DNA from: Candidatus Bathyarchaeota archaeon
GTDB lineage: Archaea; Thermoproteota; Bathyarchaeia; JAPDIZ01
NCBI GenBank assembly: GCA_029259355.1
Contig: JAPDIZ010000004.1
Span: 1-64,000, forward strand
Length of the DNA stretch: 64,000 bases
Direction of reading: 5' to 3'
The notes under the pieces were generated by a model. That model did no database searches. It was given only the letters and a program-made list of their open reading frames with translations, and had not been told where the DNA came from. Position 1 is the first letter of the stretch, and each line of letters starts with the position of its first letter. The translations under genes and the position numbers were made by a program. Positions 26,294-33,530 of this stretch are shown here, in pieces.

Positions 26294-26845
26294 CTAAACT
26301 CTCTTTAGCGTGTTGAGAAGCTCCAAAATCCTTTCTCCAAGCCTTTTAGCTGCGTTGATTGCTTCTTCGTCTTCAGCAACATCTCCTTCGTCAAAGCCTA
26401 TCCCAAAAACCCCTCTGTTTGCGGGAATCATATCGTGTTTGAGGAAGAAGGCGTTGATAGCTGTGATCGCGCTCTCCGCACCATACCTTCTCCCAACAAC
26501 TACTGCTCCACCGATCTTGTTCCTCAGCCTCCCCCTCACACACCACGTGCGGTCGATGAATGCTTTTGTCTGAGCTGATACGTTGTTGAAGTAAACGGGG
26601 CTGCCCACAACTATCGCATCGCTTTGAAGAAGCTTTGGTATGATGGTTTTGGTCATGTCGTCTTGGATCACGCAGCTGCCGATCTCGAGGCATGTTCGGC
26701 AAGACGTGCAGGGCTCTATCCTGTAATCTGCGAGTTTAATGAACTCTCCACCTGTAACAGACTGTGCTATCCTCAAGAGATAATCTGTGTTGCTCTTTTT
26801 CCTAGGGCTACCTGAGATGTAAAGGATTTTTAACGACGAAGTCAA
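26294..26845 (-). CDS. Iron-sulfur flavoprotein (NADPH-dependent FMN reductase family)
   Basis: 183 residues with a flavodoxin-like fold. GSPRKKSNTDYLL (near 11-23) binds FMN phosphate, and the compact motif CTSCRTCLEIGSC (C-x2-C-x2-C-x5-C, near 46-58) binds a [4Fe-4S] cluster as in archaeal ISF proteins. GSPVYFNNVSAQTKAFIDR is the second flavin loop. ISF proteins take electrons from ferredoxin and reduce oxygen, peroxide or quinone-like acceptors. A second family member is at 38822-39400. Confidence 0.85.
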   Translation of the reverse strand: MTSSLKILYISGSPRKKSNTDYLLRIAQSVTGGEFIKLADYRIEPCTSCRTCLEIGSCVIQDDMTKTIIPKLLQSDAIVVGSPVYFNNVSAQTKAFIDRTWCVRGRLRNKIGGAVVVGRRYGAESAITAINAFFLKHDMIPANRGVFGIGFDEGDVAEDEEAINAAKRLGERILELLNTLKRV

Positions 26846-26902
26846 GGAAGCCTCCTACCGCCGAGTTTTTCGCATTAGGCTATTCATACATAGTTTTGGG
26901 AA

Positions 26903-26915
26903 GGCTTATATAATT
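26903..26915 (+). promoter_or_regulatory. TATA box for the Trp-rich small protein gene
   Basis: GGCTTATATAATT at about 26903-26915 is a good archaeal TATA element. The predicted transcription start is near 26935, almost at the GTG start (26937), so the mRNA is probably leaderless. Confidence 0.5.
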
Positions 26916-26936
26916 TTGTGCTATTGAACAAAAACG

Positions 26937-27221
26937 GTGAGCGTGTTGAGCTTTTGGAGTTGGCAGCCCCTTTCGAAGCCTCCCACACACGCAGATTGCG
27001 CAAACTACAGAGACGGTGTCTGCTCGGTAACGGGTTCTAGAGTAGACCCAAACGGACCGGCTTGCTCCATGTTTGTGCCCAAAACTGCTCCATCAACGGC
27101 GTACCCGCTTACCTCGTACCAGTACTACCCGCCTCTAGCAATGCCTCCGCTTCCTCCATGGATGTTCATGTTTCCATGGTGGATGCTTATGCCTCCTTGG
27201 TGGATGTGGCCCTGGTTCTGA
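26937..27221 (+). CDS. Small Cys-motif protein with Trp/Met/Pro-rich hydrophobic tail
   Basis: 94 residues. Residues 21-43 carry three cysteines in CANYRDGVCSVTGSRV and DPNGPACSMFV, a pattern seen in other small archaeal proteins that end VDPNGPAC. The last 30 residues are almost only Pro, Trp, Met and Phe (PPWMFMFPWWML, then PPWWMWPWF), with no charge. The function is unknown. The tail could insert in or lie on the membrane, or bind a hydrophobic or metal partner through Met/Trp. It has its own TATA box and precedes an ABC transporter by 44 bases, so the two may work together. Confidence 0.65.
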   Translation: MSVLSFWSWQPLSKPPTHADCANYRDGVCSVTGSRVDPNGPACSMFVPKTAPSTAYPLTSYQYYPPLAMPPLPPWMFMFPWWMLMPPWWMWPWF

Positions 27222-27265
27222 CAAAAGCGCTATTAACAACTCTTTTTTTTTTAACAGTGATTTCG

Positions 27266-28162
27266 ATGTGGGCTGTAGAGGCTCAAGAGCTGCGCAAAAG
27301 CTTCGGCGATGTACAGGCTTTGAGAGGAGTTTCCTTTAGCGTTAGCAGCGCTGAAGTGTTTGGGTTACTTGGACCAAACGGCGCTGGAAAAACCACCACC
27401 GTCAGGATACTGACGTGTGTCCTAAAGCCAGACTCTGGATCAGCTCGCGTCCTCGGATACGACGTAGTTGAGCAGCCTGAGCGAGTTAAGAAGCAGATCG
27501 GTGTTGTTCCTGAAGAAGCAAACGCCTACCCCGACCTCTCCGCTTGGAGAAACCTCGTCTACTTCGCTCAGCTCTATGGGTTGAGCAAGAGAGAAGCGGA
27601 GAGGAGGGCGGTTGCTCTCCTAAAGGAGTTTGGGCTGTATGAGAGAAGGGATTCGCTAATTAGAGCTTTTTCCAAGGGTATGCGGCAGAGGCTTATGCTG
27701 TGTATGGCGCTGATCTCAGACCCCATCCTCCTCTTCCTAGACGAGCCCACAAGCGGCCTCGACGTGCAGAGCGCGAGGATGATTAGGCAAAAAATCCTTG
27801 AGGCTAGAGAAGATGGAAAGACCGTTTTGCTTACGATGCACAATATGTTTGAAGCTGAACAGCTCTGCGAGAAGATAGCCATAATCAACAAGGGAAAGAT
27901 CGTTGAGGTGGATACGCTTCAGGGGCTTAGGGAAAAAGTCGGCGACTACAGAGTCGTAGAGTTTGCCTTCGACAAAGAACCCGGGGCTATGCCTCTCGAG
28001 GCGGAGAAAGTTGGGGAGAAGTACCGCGTAATAACTAGAGATCCACATAGCTTCCTTTGCGAAGTTGTAGACTTCGCTAGAGACAGTGGGCTGAGGATCG
28101 CCGACCTCACCGTGAGGCCTCCCTCGCTCGAAGAGGTTTTCGTAAAGCTTACGGAGAGCTGA
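27266..28162 (+). CDS. ABC transporter ATP-binding protein (DrrA/CcmA-like exporter)
   Basis: About 298 residues. Walker A GPNGAGKTT, Walker B LLFLDEPTSGLD and signature FSKGMRQRLML are all present; the C-terminal 80 residues are the extension typical of drug or lipid exporters. The ATG at 27266 or GTG at 27257 is the true start, since the conserved domain begins directly after it; a longer upstream reading overlaps the Trp-rich protein in another frame and is not coding. It overlaps the permease by one base of the stop and start. Confidence 0.88.
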   Translation: MWAVEAQELRKSFGDVQALRGVSFSVSSAEVFGLLGPNGAGKTTTVRILTCVLKPDSGSARVLGYDVVEQPERVKKQIGVVPEEANAYPDLSAWRNLVYFAQLYGLSKREAERRAVALLKEFGLYERRDSLIRAFSKGMRQRLMLCMALISDPILLFLDEPTSGLDVQSARMIRQKILEAREDGKTVLLTMHNMFEAEQLCEKIAIINKGKIVEVDTLQGLREKVGDYRVVEFAFDKEPGAMPLEAEKVGEKYRVITRDPHSFLCEVVDFARDSGLRIADLTVRPPSLEEVFVKLTES

Positions 28163-28899
28163 TGCTCATGGAGTTGGGAAAGAGCTTGGTGATTGCGAAG
28201 AAGGATATGCTGATGTACTACCTAAAGGGGCCTGTGGTGATCTTCGGCGTAATCCTTCCCCTATTCCTCTTCCTAGCCTTCTACGTCGGCAGAGAACTAC
28301 CACTGACGTTCCTCATCCCTGGATTGCTATCAATGACGCTCTTCTTCTCCTCATCAGCAGTATCCCCCGTGATAGCGCCTTGGGAAACTCAGATGAAGAC
28401 CTTAGAGAGGCTCATCTCCTGCCCCATATCGGTGTCAACGATGGTGCTTGGAGATGTGCTCGCATCGAGCGCTTTCGGCGTCATGCTATCAGTCGTACCC
28501 ATCTTCTTGGGGGTTTTCCTAGGGGTTGTCCCCATTCACCCGCTGACGCTAGCTGCTTCGATGGTTTTAGGAGCATTCTGCTTCTCATCGCTTATGCTGA
28601 TATTATCCGCCTACCCCACGAGAGTTCCCGCGACGGTGATGATGCTATCTTCACTCCTAAAGTTTCCCCTAGTGTTCATAAGCGGGATATTCATCCCCCT
28701 CGAGTCTCTGCCTCTTTGGGGAGTAGTGGTTTCGCTGCTCTCACCACTAACCTACTTCACCGAATTAGCTAGGTACTGCATAGCTGGAAGCAGCTACCTC
28801 TCACCACTTCTCTGCTTCGCCGCACTCACTACCTTCTCAGCTCTATTCTTCGCAGCAGCTACCAAGCTCCACGAAGCATCCATACCCAAGCGCTTGTAA
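28162..28899 (+). CDS. ABC-2 type transporter permease
   Basis: 245 residues with about six hydrophobic helices and the ABC-2 family pattern: the first helix after GPVVIFGVILPLF, the loop WETQMKTLERLISCPIS, and the LLKFPLVFISGIFIPLESLP signature near 170-190. It pairs with the upstream ATPase as an exporter. The substrate is unknown. The gene begins ATG at the last base of the ATPase stop codon. The ATG at 28168 is an alternative start. Confidence 0.85.
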   Translation: MLMELGKSLVIAKKDMLMYYLKGPVVIFGVILPLFLFLAFYVGRELPLTFLIPGLLSMTLFFSSSAVSPVIAPWETQMKTLERLISCPISVSTMVLGDVLASSAFGVMLSVVPIFLGVFLGVVPIHPLTLAASMVLGAFCFSSLMLILSAYPTRVPATVMMLSSLLKFPLVFISGIFIPLESLPLWGVVVSLLSPLTYFTELARYCIAGSSYLSPLLCFAALTTFSALFFAAATKLHEASIPKRL

Positions 28900-28920
28900 C
28901 ACCATTTTATCGCCAGCCTC

Positions 28921-28970
28921 TATCTCTCCAATTTTTCGAACGGTTTTCTATCTCTCCAATTTTTTGGATA
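28921..28970. repeat. Left pair of TCCAA-T(n)-TTGGA motifs
   Basis: Two copies, 28 bases apart. The first is degenerate (TCCAATTTTTCGA at 28927-28939). The second is the exact 14-mer TCCAATTTTTTGGA (28955-28968). Both are preceded by TATCTC. The same 14-mer occurs twice in reverse orientation at 30495-30535. See the finding on the bracketed module. Confidence 0.7.
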
Positions 28971-28971
28971 A

Positions 28972-28996
28972 TCTAAGAAAATTCTTTTTTCTTAGA
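28972..28996. promoter_or_regulatory. 10-bp inverted repeat upstream of the first vapB
   Basis: TCTAAGAAAA (28972-28981) and TTTTCTTAGA (28987-28996) are perfect arms around a 5-base spacer. The repeat sits between the TCCAATTTTTTGGA motif and the antitoxin start, where an AbrB-type antitoxin would be expected to bind its own promoter. It could also act as a hairpin after the ABC permease. Confidence 0.45.
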
Positions 28997-29028
28997 AAAA
29001 TTTATTCTTCTAGGATTTCTCTATCTTC

Positions 29029-29283
29029 TTGGTGATTGATTTGCTGCTTAGTAAGGTGAGTAAGAAGGGGTTGGTGACTCTTCCCTCGAAGGTTCGCGAA
29101 ATCCTTGGCGTAGACGAAGGAGACTACCTCTTGTGGAAGATTGACGAAGCCTCTAACACCGTGTCAGTAGAGGCTGTTAAGGATCCGCTTAAAGCCTTGA
29201 GGGGGAAGTACAGCGACTCCAAACTAGCCTATGGCGAGGTCGAGGAGCCATCGCTGGGAGGAGGTAAAGATGCTGGTGATTGA
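29029..29283 (+). CDS. AbrB/SpoVT-family antitoxin (VapB-like)
   Basis: 84 residues. SKVSKKGLVTLPSKVREILG near 8-27 is the swapped-hairpin AbrB DNA-binding domain, followed by DYLLWKI. The acidic C-terminal tail would neutralise the PIN toxin. It overlaps the toxin start by 14 bases, the normal antitoxin-toxin layout. The start is TTG 29029 or the adjacent GTG 29032; a TATA-like AAAATTTATT about 28 bases upstream suggests a leaderless message. Confidence 0.8.
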   Translation: MVIDLLLSKVSKKGLVTLPSKVREILGVDEGDYLLWKIDEASNTVSVEAVKDPLKALRGKYSDSKLAYGEVEEPSLGGGKDAGD

Positions 29284-29671
29284 GCTTGACCTGCTTTTGG
29301 GATTTGTAAACTCTCGCGACCCCCTGCATCAAGTAGCCTGTGAGTTCTTTGAAAGAGTTGCTAGAGGTGAGCTTGAGGAGGTGAAGGTAGCTGCCTCAGC
29401 TTTCCTCGAATACGAGTTTGTGCTGAGCTCTCGAGGGTTAAACGCTGGAAGAGATATCTTGTCGTTTAAGGCTATTCCAAACCTAGGTGAGGCGCCGATA
29501 ACTGCGGAGGTTTTGGTCAAAGCGTCTGAGCTTAGGAAGGCCTATGGGCTCACCTACTTCGACTCGCTTCACGCTGCTACTGCTTTGCTTCTCGACAAAA
29601 AGCTGGTATCTACTGACAGAGAGTTTCGAAGGGTTAGGGAGCTGGAGGTGGTTGATCCCAGAAGCCTTTAG
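29270..29671 (+). CDS. PIN-domain toxin (VapC-like)
   Basis: About 133 residues. The acidic PIN residues are in ELDLLLGF near the start, the central EYEFVL, and DSLHAATALLLDKKLVSTDREF near the C terminus. The first motif lacks the common DTNVL wording, but the later motifs are clear. VapC toxins are Mg-dependent ribonucleases, usually acting on tRNA or rRNA. The ATG at 29270 follows GGGAGGAGG and overlaps the antitoxin gene. Confidence 0.8.
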   Translation: MLVIELDLLLGFVNSRDPLHQVACEFFERVARGELEEVKVAASAFLEYEFVLSSRGLNAGRDILSFKAIPNLGEAPITAEVLVKASELRKAYGLTYFDSLHAATALLLDKKLVSTDREFRRVRELEVVDPRSL

Positions 29672-29780
29672 AATTTTCATTACCGAGGGGTTTTGAAAAG
29701 AGCATCTGGTTGCTACAATACATTCTCTAACGAAAAGGTTATTTTTCTTTAGGGTCTTATGGAAAGGAGGTGCTTTTGAG

Positions 29781-30485
29781 ATGAAGGCTGTGGTTTATGC
29801 GCGGGTATCTACCGATGAGCAGAATCCGAGGTCTCAGCTTGAGGAGGTTTTGCGCTACGCTGGGGAGAGGGGCTATGAAGTTGTGAGGGTTTTTGAGGAA
29901 AACGTAAGCGGCTCCGTAGATCCTTTTCAGCGGCCTGGGTTCACCAAGCTTCTCGAGTTTTTGAAGAGCCAAGATGTCGATGTGGTGGTTATGTACGACC
30001 TCACTCGTTTCTACAGAGCTGCTTCTCCAACAGATGCTCTAAACAAACTTAGGCGCGTAATCGATGAGTACCAAGTTCTGGTGGATTTTGCTCGAGAGCC
30101 TGAGATCGAAGATCCTCTTTTTCGAGAGCTTTGGATGTTTATCAAGAGCTGGTTCGCAACATATGAGAGGCTACAGGCTTCGATTAGGACGAGGTATGGA
30201 TTGGCTAGGCTTAGGAAAGAGGGTAGGTTGTATCACAAGCCCGACATCGCCTACTACTACGCTGCTTGGCTATACAACAAAGATCTCTCAGAAGTTTCTC
30301 AAGAAGAATATGTTAGCGCTAAGAAGCAGCTGCAGTCTATCGTTAAGCGGTACTGGGAAAACTCGGCTATAAAGAAGACGAGGATTGCTGAAGTGTTGGC
30401 GCGTAACGAGCTTAGGGAGATGTATCAGAGGTTTCCAAGAGCTCCCAGAAGCTACCTCGCGTTTTACCGCTTGATCAGGGGTTGA
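29781..30485 (+). CDS. Small serine recombinase (resolvase/invertase family)
   Basis: 234 residues. The catalytic domain has Ser10 in VYARVSTDEQ, the arginine pair in YDLTRFYR near 75, and the long E helix near 115-140 (WMFIKSWFATYERLQASIRT). The C-terminal 90 residues are basic and likely bind DNA (KTRIAEVLARNELREMYQRF). Resolvases exchange strands at paired palindromic sites, and such pairs flank this unit. A strong GGAGGTG ribosome site precedes the ATG. No TnpB-like gene is next to it, so it is not a typical IS607 element. Confidence 0.88.
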   Translation: MKAVVYARVSTDEQNPRSQLEEVLRYAGERGYEVVRVFEENVSGSVDPFQRPGFTKLLEFLKSQDVDVVVMYDLTRFYRAASPTDALNKLRRVIDEYQVLVDFAREPEIEDPLFRELWMFIKSWFATYERLQASIRTRYGLARLRKEGRLYHKPDIAYYYAAWLYNKDLSEVSQEEYVSAKKQLQSIVKRYWENSAIKKTRIAEVLARNELREMYQRFPRAPRSYLAFYRLIRG

Positions 30486-30493
30486 GATCTAAT

Positions 30494-30538
30494 CTCCAAA
30501 AAATTGGAGAGTTTGAAACCATCCAAAAAATTGGAGGA
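30494..30538. repeat. Right pair of TCCAA-A(n)-TTGGA motifs
   Basis: TCCAAAAAATTGGA at 30495-30508 and again at 30522-30535, 27 bases apart. These are exact reverse complements of the left copy at 28955-28968. They lie between the recombinase stop codon and the TATA element (TTTAAATATATG, 30551-30562) of the second antitoxin gene. Confidence 0.75.
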
Positions 30539-30594
30539 TTGATCCTAAGTTTAAATATATGTTTATGTTTAAACGAATGTCGAGGGGGTTTTTC

Positions 30595-30807
30595 GTGGTC
30601 AAGACCATCACCATAAGAGACGAGGTCTACGAAAAGCTCCTCTCCATCAAACGAGAGGGAGAGAGCTTCAGCGAGCTCTTAGACAGGTTGGCTAGCAGCT
30701 ATGGCCCTGTGGAGGCTTTGTCTAGGCTGAGGGGTTGCGTCGAGTTTGTGGATAAGGAGGCGTTGTTTGCTGAGATAAGGCGGAAGAGGGCTGAGCACAG
30801 GTTATGA
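30595..30807 (+). CDS. VapB-type antitoxin (DUF217-like)
   Basis: About 70 residues. KTITIRDEVYEKLLSIKREGESFSELLDRL (shortened elsewhere) is a ribbon-helix-helix-like domain found in DUF217 antitoxins of thermophilic archaea. The C terminus (LFAEIRRKRAEHRL) would contact the toxin. I choose the GTG at 30595 because GAGGGGG precedes it and because the ATG at 30559 lies inside the TATA element. Its stop overlaps the toxin start (ATGA). Confidence 0.8.
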   Translation: MVKTITIRDEVYEKLLSIKREGESFSELLDRLASSYGPVEALSRLRGCVEFVDKEALFAEIRRKRAEHRL

Positions 30808-31187
30808 TCGTAATCGACACAGATGTCTTGATAGAGATCATGGATAGAAGGTCTGCTAAGGGAGAAGAGGCGCTTAAGAAGATTCTTGAGAGCGGAGAGT
30901 CTTTTGCCATAACCTCCATAACATTACACGAAATACTGTACGGACTGTACAAATACGCCAAGCCAGTTGAGGAAGTTTTGAGGCTTCCGGTGCTGAGCTA
31001 TGGAAAAGAGGACGCAGAGCTCTCCGCCAAGCTTGAGCTAGAAGCGGAGAAACTGGGCCACGTTGTGAGCCGAATGGATGCGATGATAGCAGCCATCGCC
31101 ATCAACAACGGAGCAAAGCTATATACCTTCAACCAAAAGCACTTCAAGCCTTTTGAGAAGCTCGGCCTCCAGCTATTTAGGGATTAG
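30804..31187 (+). CDS. PIN-domain toxin VapC
   Basis: 127 residues. The PIN acidic residues are Asp5 in VIDTDVLIEI, Glu near 43 in LHEILYGLY, and the aspartate in RMDAMIAAIA near 89, with a final TFNQKHFKPFE. It is a complete, standard VapC ribonuclease toxin and is translationally coupled to the DUF217-type antitoxin upstream. It converges on the MNT gene with an 11-base overlap. Confidence 0.88.
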   Translation: MIVIDTDVLIEIMDRRSAKGEEALKKILESGESFAITSITLHEILYGLYKYAKPVEEVLRLPVLSYGKEDAELSAKLELEAEKLGHVVSRMDAMIAAIAINNGAKLYTFNQKHFKPFEKLGLQLFRD

Positions 31188-31599
31188 CCGTTTCTGCTCT
31201 AGCGCTCCAGAACTGCTTGTGCCGAATTAACTCGTCTATCGATACCAGCTCCTTCACGTGCTTCGCAAACCACTCAAGCTTTTGAGGAGGAACTAGGTGT
31301 ATCTCGAAGATGGGGAGGGTGGTGAGCTTATCTACCTCTTCCTCGATGTCGGAGGCTAGTTGGTGCCTCTTTCTCCCCACGGCCTCAGGCGACACCACCA
31401 AAACGTCTACGTCGCTGTTTGCGGTGAGCTCTTCCCTGACAGCGCTGCCGAATACGTAGATCTCGGCATCTGGCAAGACGTGGTGTATCGCTCTCTTTAG
31501 TTCTGGAAGAAGGCTTCTCCAGCGTTTAAGCTCCCTATACCTCTGGTAGCGAATCCAGAGCAGCTCTTTCTTCAGCTCGTTTCTGATATCTTCTTGCAC
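31177..31599 (-). CDS. Minimal nucleotidyltransferase (MNT) antitoxin
   Basis: 140 residues. VFGSAVREELTANSDVDVLVV (GS-x10-DxD, near 50-70, shortened elsewhere) is the pol-beta-type nucleotidyltransferase motif. In HEPN-MNT pairs the MNT protein inactivates the HEPN ribonuclease by adding AMP. It begins 8 bases after the HEPN gene on the same strand, the usual arrangement. The third acidic residue is replaced by a glutamate context (FEIHLV). Confidence 0.85.
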   Translation of the reverse strand: MQEDIRNELKKELLWIRYQRYRELKRWRSLLPELKRAIHHVLPDAEIYVFGSAVREELTANSDVDVLVVSPEAVGRKRHQLASDIEEEVDKLTTLPIFEIHLVPPQKLEWFAKHVKELVSIDELIRHKQFWSARAETANP

Positions 31600-31606
31600 A
31601 GCTTAA

Positions 31607-32002
31607 TCACCTCTTTTGCAACGTAGTTGTTAGATACCTTGAAGCTATGTAAGCTTCCTCCAAAATTCTAAGCTCTGCTCTATATGTCTGAACAAACTTG
31701 TTTATCATCTCTCGCCAATCTCTTAGAGTAGTGGAGATTAAGGCGAGAAGCTCTCTAACCCTATGTGTCCTAAGGACCTCTCCAAAGAGCTTCAAAGATA
31801 GTGATTTTAGGTAAAGTTGAGCTGCTTGCTCTGCAAAAAAGCAGCTAAGATCGTATTCACCCTCTTTGAAGGCTTGCTCCGCAAACCTAAGAAATGCCTT
31901 TGCTCTTTTCTCGAGGATTTCTACCTCTTCTCTGGACAAGCTTCTCCATCCGCTATGATTAGTTGAGGCGCTCCTAAATATCGATAGTCCCTCGATGCTC
32001 AT
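31607..32002 (-). CDS. HEPN domain protein (HEPN-MNT toxin component)
   Basis: About 131 residues. The helical HEPN core is LSCFFAEQAAQLYLKSLSLK near 68-88, followed by RTHRVRELLALI, where R-T-H is the family's RNase-like motif region. The ATG at 32002 is preferred; a longer reading runs into the cytidylyltransferase gene on the other strand. HEPN proteins of this group are metal-independent ribonucleases. Together with MNT this is the third toxin-antitoxin pair in 3 kb. Confidence 0.8.
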   Translation of the reverse strand: MSIEGLSIFRSASTNHSGWRSLSREEVEILEKRAKAFLRFAEQAFKEGEYDLSCFFAEQAAQLYLKSLSLKLFGEVLRTHRVRELLALISTTLRDWREMINKFVQTYRAELRILEEAYIASRYLTTTLQKR

Positions 32003-32090
32003 AGCTTCGAAAATCCTCTTAAAGCTGCTGGGTTTTATGAATATCGAAGCTGTTTGAGGGGTGCGCTGCCAGCGCGTGGAGGTTTTGCTG

Positions 32091-32885
32091 TTGAGGAAAG
32101 AACTGGGTTCAGCTGGGGGTATATCTGGGATTCGAGAAGCTGTAATCCTCGCTGCGGGGTTAGGTGTGAGGTTGAGGAGGTACCACCCATCCACCCCTAA
32201 GTTCGCCATACCAATTGGGAACACCCCGCTCATCTGCTACCCCTTTAGAGCTCTGCAAAGGGCGGGAGTAATCAAGTTCACCATAGTGGTTTCGAAAAAC
32301 CGCTTGGACAAGCTCAAAGAGGTTCTTAACCCGCATTTAGACCCCGAAACGTCGGTGTTGGTTGTGGAGAACCCATACCCAGAGAGGGGCAATGGCTACA
32401 GCTTCTTCTTAACCGAGGGGCATACGTCAGAGAAGCGCTTTTTTATATCAATGTGCGATCACCTATACCCCCCATCCCTCCCGAGCAAGCTCTCGGCCGC
32501 GGCAGAGGCTGATTTGGTGGTTGGAGGAGATCCCTCGCCCTCCTACATCGACTTAGATGAAGCGACCAAGATTCTAGCAAACGAGATGGGGAGAGTTTTG
32601 GCCATAGGCAAGGGCTTACCCAAGTACAACTACGTCGATGTAGGAGTGTTCGTCGCCTCCCAAAAGATGTATCAGCTCTTTGACAGGCTAGCTGACCTCA
32701 AGGAGCTTGGGTTTTCAAACGTGGTCGAGTGCGCCGTGGGAGTGGGCTATGACGTAATGATATGCGATGTCAGCGGAATCCCGTGGACGGATGTAGACAC
32801 CAAGAAGGACATCGACGAGCTGTTGGAGGGAGGTAGGCGAGAGGTGCTGGCGTCTATTAGGAGAGAGGTTGGGCTCAATGCCTAG
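32091..32885 (+). CDS. Inositol-1-phosphate cytidylyltransferase-like nucleotidyltransferase
   Basis: About 264 residues. VILAAGLGVRLRRYHPSTPK near 15-34 is the sugar-nucleotidyltransferase signature; MCDHLYPPSL and WTDVDTKKDI carry the metal-binding aspartates. This wording matches the IPCT domain of IPCT/DIPPS enzymes that make CDP-inositol. The next gene is a CDP-alcohol transferase overlapping by 17 bases, which supports the assignment. The TTG at 32091 lies 8 bases after GGAGG; earlier GTG or TTG codons (32061, 32085) are alternatives. Confidence 0.8.
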   Translation: MRKELGSAGGISGIREAVILAAGLGVRLRRYHPSTPKFAIPIGNTPLICYPFRALQRAGVIKFTIVVSKNRLDKLKEVLNPHLDPETSVLVVENPYPERGNGYSFFLTEGHTSEKRFFISMCDHLYPPSLPSKLSAAAEADLVVGGDPSPSYIDLDEATKILANEMGRVLAIGKGLPKYNYVDVGVFVASQKMYQLFDRLADLKELGFSNVVECAVGVGYDVMICDVSGIPWTDVDTKKDIDELLEGGRREVLASIRREVGLNA

Positions 32886-33525
32886 TGAAGCTCGAAAGCC
32901 AACAGATGGATACGTCGCGAGATATGTCAACAGGAGGTTTTCCGAACTCATCTCCCGCTTTGTGGTGAAGCACAGAATTCCGCTTACCCCAAATCAGGCG
33001 TCCTTCATAGCCTTCTTGGTGGGCGCAGCTGCTTTACCTCTCTACGTAGTAGGGAGGCCCATAGCTGCTGGGATACTGGTGCAGCTATCCTCCATACTCG
33101 ACGGCGTCGACGGCGAGCTGGCTAGGCTGTTGAACATGAGCACGCGTTTCGGAGCGTTCTTCGACGGAATACTGGATCGCTTCGTAGACATCATGGCCAT
33201 AGTGGGCGCATCTGTCTACTTAGCGCAGGTTATCCCCCTGTCGAGCGAGCTTCTCGTGGTGATGCTTCTAGCGCTGAGCGGCACCATAATGGTCAGCTAC
33301 CTCCACATAAGGTCTCAGCACGACTTGGGTACGCACCCAATGTTCGTTGGGCGAGTAGCTAATCTCGCTTCGAGAGATATGAGGCTATTCATCCTCTTTT
33401 TGGGAAGCGTTTTGGGCTATGTACTGCACGCGCTGGTGGCTATTGCAGCGCTTACCTACTTCTACGTAGTGGCGAAGTTCCTAGAGCTCTGCTACCTATC
33501 TCCCAAGCTTGGCTTGGGGAAGTAG
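32869..33525 (+). CDS. CDP-alcohol phosphatidyltransferase (DIPP synthase-like)
   Basis: 218 residues with about six membrane helices. DGVDGELARLLNMSTRFGAF followed by FDGILDRFVD is the full CDP-alcohol transferase motif (D-G-x2-D-G-x2-A-R-x8-G-x3-D-x3-D). Coupled to a CTP:inositol-phosphate cytidylyltransferase, it probably forms di-myo-inositol phosphate phosphate, a heat-stress solute precursor. Archaetidylinositol phosphate synthase is the main alternative. In many hyperthermophiles both activities are fused; here they are separate overlapping genes. Confidence 0.82.
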   Translation: MGSMPSEARKPTDGYVARYVNRRFSELISRFVVKHRIPLTPNQASFIAFLVGAAALPLYVVGRPIAAGILVQLSSILDGVDGELARLLNMSTRFGAFFDGILDRFVDIMAIVGASVYLAQVIPLSSELLVVMLLALSGTIMVSYLHIRSQHDLGTHPMFVGRVANLASRDMRLFILFLGSVLGYVLHALVAIAALTYFYVVAKFLELCYLSPKLGLGK

Positions 33526-33530
33526 CTGCG

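Larger units (their letters stand above)
28921..30538. mobile_element. Putative small mobile or recombinase-defined unit carrying VapBC and a serine recombinase
   Basis: Paired 14-bp motifs stand at both ends in inverted orientation (left pair 28927 and 28955, right pair 30495 and 30522), with pair spacings of 28 and 27 bases. Inside lie vapB, vapC and a small serine recombinase. The symmetry suggests recombinase-binding ends. The alternative is that they are operators, because each pair also lies upstream of an antitoxin gene. No target-site duplication was identified. Confidence 0.4.

Noticed and set aside
27062-27265. N-terminal extension of the ABC ATPase
   Set aside because: The extension overlaps the Trp-rich protein gene in another frame and shows no conserved ABC sequence; the domain starts at the ATG at 27266.
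29781-30485. IS607-family transposon
   Set aside because: No TnpB-like gene is adjacent, and IS607 elements have no paired inverted end motifs like those seen here.
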